Assembly: GCF_000969605.1 (NCBI RefSeq)
Contig: NZ_JZUE01000003.1
Location: 186,001-250,000 of the forward strand
Length of the DNA: 64,000 bases
Direction of reading: 5' to 3'
From: Aquincola tertiaricarbonis
Lineage (GTDB): Bacteria; Pseudomonadota; Gammaproteobacteria; Burkholderiales; Burkholderiaceae_C
Both the position numbers and the translations under genes were made by a program. The notes under the pieces were generated by a model that was not told the origin of the DNA, did no database searches, and saw only the letters and a list, made by a program, of their open reading frames with translations. Shown here piece by piece: positions 56,131-64,000 of the stretch (the stretch's first letter is position 1; the number at the start of each line of letters is the position of its first letter).

Positions 56131-56898
56131 TTCCCGAGTGCCCGCCGCCGCCTCCAGCAGGTCCAGCAGCGCCAGCACCTCCCGGAGCACGAGCTCAGGC
56201 TCGCTGAATTGCGGAAAGTGCCCGCTGCGCGGCGCCATCACCTGTTGCCCGTGCGGTGACAAGGTGGCGAGCCCGCGCTGATGGGCTGCCCGCAGCGCCC
56301 GCGCCTGTGCTGGCGTGGCCCAGGCCATGGCCGGCGCGGCGCCGGTCACCACCCGCAGCGGGATGGCCGGGAAGGGCGGTGCTGCCGCCAGCGCCGCGAG
56401 CGTGGCCGGCACCTGGCGCACTTCGCCCAGCGGGTCGGCCGGCCAGACCCGGTCCAGCGTGGACTGCAGCAGCCGCTGCAGCCGGCCGGCGTGAGCGGCC
56501 AGCAGCGGCGGGTCTTCCGGTGCGGTGGCCTCCAGCAGCACCATGCCGGCCACCTCCCCCGGGTGCTGCCGGGCGTACAGGTTGGCGATCAGCCCACCCA
56601 GCGAATGGGCCACCAGCAGGCAGGGCCGCGGCAGCTCGGCCAGCGCCATCAAGGCGCGCAGCTCGGCCACCAGCCGGGGACCTGCCTGTGCGGCCACCGG
56701 CCGCGCACTGCGGCCGATGCCGGCGCGGTTGTAGGCCAGCACCCGCGTTCGTTCGGCCAGCGGCTGCCACAGCCGGTGCCAGCCTTCCAGCGGCCCGCCC
56801 GCGCCGTTGACCAGCACCACGCCGATGCGGCCGTGGCCCTGCACTGCGAACTCGATGCGCTGGCCATCGACCAGCGCCGTCTGCCGGGGCAGCCGCAC
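56116..56898 (-). CDS. Alpha/beta hydrolase
   Basis: This 260-residue alpha/beta-hydrolase-fold protein has the nucleophile elbow AHSLGG (Ser near residue 99), the oxyanion-loop region VLVNGAGGPLEGW and a catalytic-His region near the end (PRSGHFPQFSEPELV). The substrate is unknown. It starts 7 bp after cydX and is the last gene of the cyd transcription unit. There is no known need for it in oxidase assembly, so its presence may be only positional. Confidence 0.88.
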   Translation of the reverse strand: MRLPRQTALVDGQRIEFAVQGHGRIGVVLVNGAGGPLEGWHRLWQPLAERTRVLAYNRAGIGRSARPVAAQAGPRLVAELRALMALAELPRPCLLVAHSLGGLIANLYARQHPGEVAGMVLLEATAPEDPPLLAAHAGRLQRLLQSTLDRVWPADPLGEVRQVPATLAALAAAPPFPAIPLRVVTGAAPAMAWATPAQARALRAAHQRGLATLSPHGQQVMAPRSGHFPQFSEPELVLREVLALLDLLEAAAGTREAAPG

Positions 56899-56905
56899 CG
56901 CCGGC

Positions 56906-57031
56906 TCAGCGCGCAGCGCCGCCGCACTCGCGGCGCGCCGCGTCGTCTTCCATCAGCTCGAACCACATCGCGTTGAGCACCGCGAAGGTGGCGGCCAGGG
57001 GCAGGCCGAGCAGCCAGGCGAAATACCACAT
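56906..57031 (-). CDS. cydX: Cytochrome bd oxidase small subunit CydX
   Basis: This 41-residue single-pass membrane peptide, MWYFAWLLGLPLAATFAVLN followed by AMWFELMEDDA, matches the CydX/YbgT pattern W-Y-F-x-W-x-L-G. CydX binds CydA and stabilises the haem groups of the bd oxidase. It lies 29 bp after cydB behind an AAGGAC site. Genes this short are often missed. The C-terminal tail is basic and short. Confidence 0.92.
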   Translation of the reverse strand: MWYFAWLLGLPLAATFAVLNAMWFELMEDDAARRECGGAAR

Positions 57032-57060
57032 GGTGTTGTCCTTGGTATGCGGTTGAAGGA

Positions 57061-58218
57061 TCAGTAGCTGTGCACCTGCGGATCGGCCAGCGAGGCTTCG
57101 TCCACCTTGCCCCACAGCACCCGGTACACCCAGGTGGTGTAGGCCACGATCAGCGGAATGAAGATGGCCGTGGCCACCAGCATGATGAACAGCGTGAGGT
57201 GGCTGGACGACGCGTCCCACACCGTCAGGCTGGCCCGGGGGTCGGCCGACGAGGGCAGCAGGAAGGGGAACATCGACACGCCCACGGTGAGGATGATGCC
57301 CAGCACGCTGGCCGAGCTGCCGGCCAGCGCTGTCAGCTCGCGCCGTGCGCGCAGGCCCAGCCAGGCCAGCGCGGCACCCAGCACGCCGAGGGCCGGTGCG
57401 GCCCACAGCAGCGGATGCGCGCGGTAGTTGTCCAGCCAGGCGCCGGGCGCCATCACCGCCACCTTGCGCAGCGGGTTCGAGGGGCCCAGACGGTCCAGCT
57501 CGCTGGTCACGCGGTAGGCGTCCACGCTGCCGAAGGCCAGCCACAGGCCGCCGGCGACGAACAGCACGATGGTGGCCAGCGCCGCCAACCCGCCATAGCG
57601 CCGCGCCCGCTCGGCCACCGGGCCGGCCGTCTTCAGCAGCAGCCAGCCGGCGCCGTGCATCACCAGCATGGCCACCGACAGCAGGCCGCACAGCAGCGCA
57701 AACGGATTCAGCAGGTCGAGGAAGCCACCTTCGTAGGTGATGCGCAGTTCATCGCTCAGGCGGAAGGGCACGCCCTGCAGCACGTTGCCCACGGCCACAC
57801 CGAAGATCAGCGAAGGCACGAAGCCACCCAGGAACAGCGTCCAGTCCCAGCGGCTGCGCCAGGCGGGCTCGTCACGCTTGCTGCGGAACTTGAAGCCCAC
57901 CGGCCGCACGATCAGCGCCAGGAGCACCGCGAACATCGCCAGGTAGAAGCCCGAGAACGACACGGCATAGAGCGGCGGCCAGGCTGCGAAGATGGCGCCG
58001 CCGCCCAGGATCAGCCACACCTGGTTGCCCTCCCAGGTCGGGCCCACGCTGTTGATGACGACGCGGCGCTCCACGTCGCTGCGGCCGGCAAAGGGCAGCA
58101 GCATGCCCACGCCCAGGTCCAGGCCGCCCATCACGCCGAAGCCGATCAGCAGCACGCCGAGCAGGCCCCACCAGATCAGTCGCAGCGTGTCGTATTGGAT
58201 GAATTCATGCAGGATCAT
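57061..58218 (-). CDS. cydB: Cytochrome bd ubiquinol oxidase subunit II
   Basis: This 385-residue polytopic subunit of the bd quinol oxidase has about eight or nine membrane segments. The start MILHEFIQYDTLRLIWWGLL is typical. The conserved region VGPTWEGNQVWLILGGGAIF and the C-terminal AYTTWVYRVLWGKVD are family features. It overlaps cydA by ATGA (58215-58218). Together with CydA and CydX it forms the high-affinity terminal oxidase used at low oxygen. Confidence 0.97.
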   Translation of the reverse strand: MILHEFIQYDTLRLIWWGLLGVLLIGFGVMGGLDLGVGMLLPFAGRSDVERRVVINSVGPTWEGNQVWLILGGGAIFAAWPPLYAVSFSGFYLAMFAVLLALIVRPVGFKFRSKRDEPAWRSRWDWTLFLGGFVPSLIFGVAVGNVLQGVPFRLSDELRITYEGGFLDLLNPFALLCGLLSVAMLVMHGAGWLLLKTAGPVAERARRYGGLAALATIVLFVAGGLWLAFGSVDAYRVTSELDRLGPSNPLRKVAVMAPGAWLDNYRAHPLLWAAPALGVLGAALAWLGLRARRELTALAGSSASVLGIILTVGVSMFPFLLPSSADPRASLTVWDASSSHLTLFIMLVATAIFIPLIVAYTTWVYRVLWGKVDEASLADPQVHSY

Positions 58219-59816
58219 GCGGAGTGCTCCACGGTTTGCGGGGGCTGCGGCGCCGCCAGCGGGCCGCGCAGCGCGGCCGGTGCGCCGATGTCGGGCTGCG
58301 GGCCCTTGCGGATGGCCTTCAGCAGCAGCTTCACCTCGATCACGAACAGCACCGTGTACAGCAGCGTGAAGCCCACGATGGTGGCCAGCACGGTGCCCAC
58401 GCCCAGGTCGGACACGGCCGCGGCGGTGGGCAGCACGCCCTCGATCACCCAGGGCTGGCGGCCCACCTCCGCCACGATCCAGCCGCACTCGGCCGCGATC
58501 CAGGGCAGCGGGATGGAGAACACCGCCACCTTCAGCAGCCAGCGGTGCTTGTCCAGCGCGCGGCGGGTGGAGAGCACGAAGAACGTGGCCGTCAGCAGGA
58601 TGAAGAACATGCCCAGGCCCACCATCACCCGGAACGACCAGAACAGCGGCGCCACCGCGGGCACGGTGTCCCAGGCGGCCTTCTCGATCTGCTCCGGCGT
58701 GGCCTGGCGCGGGTCGTCCACGTAGCGCTTGAGCAGCAGGGCATAGCCCAGCTCCAGCCCGTGCTCCTCGAACACGGCGCGCACCTGCGGCGGAATGGCC
58801 GAGTCGCGGCCGGCCGCGCGCACCGTCTGCAGCGCGTCATAGGCCTTGATGCCGTTGTGGATGCGCTCCTTCGCGCGTTCCACCAGGTCATGGATGCCCG
58901 GGATCTCGGTGGTGAGCGAGCGGGTGCCGATCAGGCCCATCACGAAGGGGATGTGCACCGCATAGTGCGTCTCGCGCGCTTGCTGGTCGGGAAAGCCGAA
59001 GGCGGTGAAGGCGGCCGGCGCCGGCTCGGTATGCCACATGGCTTCCACCGCGGCGAGCTTCATCTTCTGGTGCTCGGTGCTGAGGTAGCCCGATTCATCG
59101 CCCAGCACCACCACCGACAGCGCCGAGGCCAGGCCGAACGAGGCGGCGATGGTCATCGAGCGCTTGGCCAGCTGCACGTGCCGGCCCTTCAGCACGTACC
59201 AGGCCGACACGCCCAGCACGAAGATGGCCGCGGTGACGTAGCCCGCCGACACCGTGTGCACGAACTTGGCCTGCGCCACCGGGTTGGTGATGACGGCCAT
59301 GAAGTCGGTGACTTCCATGCGCATGGTCTGCGGGTTGAACTGCGCGCCCACCGGGTTCTGCATCCAGCCGTTGGCGATCAGGATCCACAGCGCCGAGAAG
59401 TTCGAGCCGATGGCCACGGCCCAGGTCGCCATCAGGTGGCCCACCTTGGACAGCTTGTCCCAGCCGAAGAAGAACAGGCCGACGAAGGTGGCTTCGAGGA
59501 AGAAGGCCATCAGCCCCTCGATGGCCAGCGGCGCGCCGAACACGTCGCCCACGTAGTGGCTGTAGTAGCTCCAGTTCATCCCGAACTGGAACTCCATGAC
59601 GATGCCGGTGGCCACGCCCATCACGAAGTTGATGCCGAACAGCGTGCCCCAGAACTTGGTCATCTGTCGCCAGATGGGGCGGTCGGTCATCACGTAGACC
59701 GTCTCCATGATGGCGATGACGACGGCCAGGCCGATGGTCAGCGGCACGAAGAGAAAGTGGTACAGCGCCGTCAGCGCGAACTGCAATCGCGATAGCGCAA
59801 CGATGTCGAGGTCCAT
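58215..59816 (-). CDS. cydA: Cytochrome bd ubiquinol oxidase subunit I
   Basis: This 533-residue subunit carries haems b558, b595 and d and the quinol site. His20 in ALYHFLF is a haem ligand position. The GRQPW signature is at residues 452-456 (VAEVGRQPWVIEGVLPT). The start MDLDIVALSRLQFALTALYH is canonical, and the length is close to that of Escherichia coli CydA. The start at 59816 was chosen over a far upstream one that would run through cydC. It follows cydC by 26 bp. Confidence 0.97.
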   Translation of the reverse strand: MDLDIVALSRLQFALTALYHFLFVPLTIGLAVVIAIMETVYVMTDRPIWRQMTKFWGTLFGINFVMGVATGIVMEFQFGMNWSYYSHYVGDVFGAPLAIEGLMAFFLEATFVGLFFFGWDKLSKVGHLMATWAVAIGSNFSALWILIANGWMQNPVGAQFNPQTMRMEVTDFMAVITNPVAQAKFVHTVSAGYVTAAIFVLGVSAWYVLKGRHVQLAKRSMTIAASFGLASALSVVVLGDESGYLSTEHQKMKLAAVEAMWHTEPAPAAFTAFGFPDQQARETHYAVHIPFVMGLIGTRSLTTEIPGIHDLVERAKERIHNGIKAYDALQTVRAAGRDSAIPPQVRAVFEEHGLELGYALLLKRYVDDPRQATPEQIEKAAWDTVPAVAPLFWSFRVMVGLGMFFILLTATFFVLSTRRALDKHRWLLKVAVFSIPLPWIAAECGWIVAEVGRQPWVIEGVLPTAAAVSDLGVGTVLATIVGFTLLYTVLFVIEVKLLLKAIRKGPQPDIGAPAALRGPLAAPQPPQTVEHSA

Positions 59817-59842
59817 GGGGTGGCCTTGTCGCGTGGGAAATG

Positions 59843-61539
<1,697 letters not shown>

Positions 61540-61543
<4 letters not shown>

Positions 61544-63216
61544 GCGGTACTCCTGTGCGCGGCGGCCGGCTGCAGCGGCAGGGCCAGGCTGCGGTCCAGC
61601 CGCGCGGCCAGCACCGGATCGTGGGTGGCGACGATCAGCGTCTTGCCCTGGGCCAGCATCAGCAGCCGCTCGGTCACGTCGGCCGCCGTGGCGGCATCCA
61701 GGTGGGCGGTGGGCTCGTCCACCAGCAGCAGGTCGGCCTGCGGATCGGCCGCCGCGCGGGCGATGGCCAGGCGCAGCGCCTCGCCGCCCGACAGGCCGGC
61801 GCCCGCCTCGCCCAGCGCATGGCCGGCATGCGCCTGGGCCACGCCGTCCAGCGCCGCCACGCGCAGCGCCTGCGCCACCTGCGCGGCGCCGATGCCCGGC
61901 CGGCCCAGCGCCACGTTGGCCTGCACCGTGCCGGCGAACACATGCGGCGTCTGGCCGATCCAGGCCATGCGCCCGCGCAACGCCGCAGCGTTGTGGGCGG
62001 CCAGCGGCTCGCCGTCGATCAGCACCTGGCCGCCGTTGGCCGGGGCCAGGCCGGCGATGAGCGACAGCAGCGTGGTCTTGCCGCTGCCGCTGGCGCCCAC
62101 CAAGGCCACATGCTCGCCGGCGGCCACCTGCAGGTCGGCGTTGTGCAGCACCGGTGCCTGCGGCGCCGCCGGGTGGTGGAAGCGCACGCGACGCAGCGCC
62201 ACGGCCGGCGGGCGGCGTGCAGGGAGGGTGGTCCGGCTGGCCTGCTCGACCTGCGCACCCCCCGGCAGCGGCAGGCCGCCTTCGCCCAGCCGCTGCAGCG
62301 CGGCCAGCGCCGCCTGGCCGGCCGCGCGGTCATGCCACACGGCCGACAGGTCGCGCAGCGGCTCGAAGAACGCCGGCGCCAGCAGCAGCAGGAACAGGCC
62401 TTGGCCCAGGCTGAGGCGGCCACGCCAGGCGCCGAACTCCAGCAGGCCCAGCAGGTGCAGGCCCACGTAGACGGCCACCGTGGCCACGCCCAGCGCCGCG
62501 AACAGCTCCAGCACCGCCGACGACAGGAAGGCGATGCGCAGCACCTTCATCGTGCGGCGGCGCAGGTCGTCGGCCGACTGGCGCAGCCGGCGGGCGGTGA
62601 GGTCGACCGCGCCCAGGGAGCGGATGGTGGCCAGCCCGCGCAGGCGGTCCAGCAGGAAGGCGTTCATGCCGCCCATCTCCACCAGCTGCGCCTGGCTGGC
62701 GGCCTGCGCACGCCAGCCGATCAAGGCCATGAACAGCGGGATCAACGGCGCGGCCAGCAGCAGCGCCAGCGCCGCCACCCACGACAGCGGCGCCACCGCC
62801 AGCAGGATGGCCGCGGGCATCACCATCACCCGCAGCCGCGTCGGCTCGAAGCGGCTGAGGTAAGGCACCAGGCTTTCCGCCTGCTCGGCCATGACGCTGG
62901 CGGCCAGGCCGGAAGCCGCGCGGTCGGCATCCAGCGGCGAGCGCGCGGCCAGCGCCGCCACTGCCGCTGCACGCAGCGCCGACAGCTGCGCACGCGCGCC
63001 GCGGAAGCACCAGCGTGCGCCGAGCGTGTCCATCAGCGCACGCAGCACGCCCAGCGCCGCCAGGCCGGCGGCCGGCCACAGCACGGCCTGCATGCCGCCG
63101 CCATCGGCCAGCCGCTGCAGCGCCCAGGCGATCAGCCCGGCCTGCGGCAGCCACAGCAGGGCCGCGGCGGCCTGCAGCGCAGCGCCACGGCGCGCGAGCG
63201 GTGGGCGGGTCTCCAT
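61540..63216 (-). CDS. cydD: Heterodimeric thiol exporter ABC subunit CydD
   Basis: This is the 558-residue partner of CydC. The membrane domain (ALRAAAVAALAARSPLDADR, YLSRFEPTRLRVMVMPAAIL) is followed by an ATPase domain: Walker A GASGSGKT, signature GLSGGEALRLAIARA and Walker B LLLVDEPTAHLD. The PYLSRFEP.R stretch is characteristic of CydD. The gene starts 6 bp after the regulator, so regulator-cydDCAB-cydX form one long minus-strand unit. Confidence 0.95.
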
Positions 63217-63222
63217 GAGCGT

Positions 63223-63798
63223 TCAGCCGGGCTTGCCGCCGCCCTTGCCGCCGGCCACCAGCGTCACCTTGCCGGTGAACTCCAGCAGGCGCTGCACCTT
63301 GGAGCCCATCTTCATCAGCTGCGACAGCGTCTGGCGGTCCATGCGCTGCACGTCGTCGAACCAGGTGGTCATCAGCTCGATCAGCTCGTGCATGCCGCGC
63401 ATGCGCTCCTGGGCGATGCGGTCGGCGTCGCTGTGGGGCGTTTCCAGCAGCGCGGCGCGCAGCATCGACAGCGTGGGCTCGATCTCGCGGCGGCGGCGTT
63501 CTTCCGCCAGGGTGCGGAAGATCTCCCATGCATCGGTGGGCGCCTCGAAGTATTCGCGGCGGTCGCCGGGCAGGTGGCGCAACGTGACCAGCCGCCAAGA
63601 CTGCAGCTCCTTCAGGCCCATGCTCACGTTGGAGCGGCTGAAGGACAGCTGCTCCGCGATGTCGTCGGCATTCAGCGGCTGCTCCGACACGAAGATCAGC
63701 GCATAGATCTGGCCGACGGTGCGGTTGATGCCCCAGCGGCTGCCCATCTCGCCGAAATGGGACACGAAGCTCTTGACCAGGGGGGAAAGGGTTTGCAT
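63223..63798 (-). CDS. GbsR/MarR-family transcriptional regulator of the cyd operon
   Basis: This is a 191-residue winged-helix regulator of the GbsR/MarR type. The core is VKSFVSHFGEMGSRWGINRT, ADDIAEQLSFSRSNVSMGLK and LVTLRHLPGDRREYFEAPTD. The start at 63798 (MQTLSPLV) was preferred to 63810, because GGAGG lies five bases before it and within the longer reading. It is the first gene of the cyd unit. A 32-bp palindrome just upstream is probably its own operator, making it the likely controller of the bd oxidase. The signal it senses is unknown. Confidence 0.92.
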   Translation of the reverse strand: MQTLSPLVKSFVSHFGEMGSRWGINRTVGQIYALIFVSEQPLNADDIAEQLSFSRSNVSMGLKELQSWRLVTLRHLPGDRREYFEAPTDAWEIFRTLAEERRRREIEPTLSMLRAALLETPHSDADRIAQERMRGMHELIELMTTWFDDVQRMDRQTLSQLMKMGSKVQRLLEFTGKVTLVAGGKGGGKPG

Positions 63799-63825
63799 GG
63801 GCGCCTCCATAGGTCGGAACTCTAG

Positions 63826-63857
63826 CCTGAACTTTCAGAAATTACTGAAAAATCAGG
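63826..63857. promoter_or_regulatory. 32-bp interrupted palindrome upstream of the cyd regulator
   Basis: CCTGA and TCAGG form the outer arms (63826-63830, 63853-63857). TTTCAG and CTGAAA form the inner arms (63833-63838, 63845-63850). All share one centre at 63841.5. A second small palindrome, CAGGA-TG-TCCTG (63854-63865), overlaps its right end. The element is AT-rich in the middle and lies between the regulator and coaBC starts, so it may control both directions. Confidence 0.75.
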
Positions 63858-63941
63858 ATGTCCTGTAACTTGGTGTGGGCATCATATTTGCGGGTTTGGC
63901 GTCGCAATAGCAGTCCGTTGGCCTGCGGCTACAGTGCGGCC

Positions 63942-64000
63942 ATGCCTGAACGCCAAGACCTCGCCGGCCGCCACATCCTGCTGGGGCTGTCCGGCGGCAT
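63942..64000 (+). CDS. coaBC: Phosphopantothenoylcysteine decarboxylase / phosphopantothenate-cysteine ligase (5' end)
   Basis: Only the first 19 codons are in the window. The sequence MPERQDLAGRHILLGLSGG ends in the L-G-L/V-S-G-G-I pattern that starts the flavin-binding decarboxylase domain of CoaBC, an enzyme of coenzyme A synthesis. The ATG at 63942 is the natural start, 50 bp before the pattern. It is divergent from the cyd regulator and is cut by the window edge. The call is based on a short motif, so moderate confidence. Confidence 0.75.
   Translation, partial: MPERQDLAGRHILLGLSGG

Overview
This 64 kb window is a GC-rich bacterial chromosome segment, almost completely coding, with no insertion sequence, prophage, CRISPR array or rRNA operon that I can see. 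The block gltA / LysR / leuC-entericidin-leuD-leuB / asd / fimV-truA-trpF-trpB-trpA-accD-folC-dedD-cvpA-purF / gltX-tRNA(Ala,Glu,Asp) is a layout typical of Betaproteobacteria, order Burkholderiales. The Bug-family tricarboxylate-type binding protein, the FimV homologue and the high GC content fit that order. I do not attempt genus or species.

Layout. (1) 1-2141: end of the succinate dehydrogenase operon (sdhB partial, sdhE) and citrate synthase, closed by a strong terminator. (2) 2324-8823: a Bug binding protein, a LysR regulator and leucine biosynthesis with an entericidin-like lipopeptide between leuC and leuD, then asd. (3) 9006-21784: fimV, truA, tryptophan genes, accD, folC, dedD, cvpA, purF and gltX, mostly overlapping or within a few tens of bases. 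(4) 21863-22201: three tRNA genes and a terminator, followed by about 470 bp with no recognisable gene. (5) 22674-25641 (minus): an alkylation-damage operon, Ada/AlkA fusion - ogt - EamA exporter. (6) 25766-28495: phosphomannomutase/phosphoglucomutase and waaA, both for envelope polysaccharide/LPS. (7) 28496-31341 (minus): a two-subunit molybdenum hydroxylase with no FAD subunit beside it. (8) 31405-38406: TolC-type channel, a Pcm-like methyltransferase, TetR regulator with operator, DUF1439 lipoprotein, uppP, a glutathione transferase, trmB and a tandem universal stress protein with an FNR-like box. (9) 38501-42682: a small NAD-binding protein and a minus-strand cluster of LysR - periplasmic binding protein - deaminase - 2OG/Fe(II) oxygenase of unknown substrate. 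(10) 42705-43746: tRNA-Gly(CCC) and a degenerate GGDEF protein. (11) 43786-53424: lpxO and a GABA/putrescine-type cluster (gabT-potA-potD-potB-potC-gabD) divergent from a MocR regulator. (12) 53443-56091: alaS. (13) 56116-63798 (minus): regulator-cydD-cydC-cydA-cydB-cydX-hydrolase, the bd oxidase and its CydDC exporter. The window ends in the first codons of coaBC.

Most of the window is housekeeping and biosynthesis. The accessory or less conventional parts are the molybdenum hydroxylase pair, the oxygenase/deaminase cluster, the pseudo-GGDEF protein, and several unannotated dyad symmetries in intergenic DNA: 31339-31370, 34276-34297, 37474-37487, 41744-41765, 51948-52002 and 63826-63857. Coordinates and motifs were read by eye. 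No database search was possible, so family assignments rest on recognised motifs and gene order.
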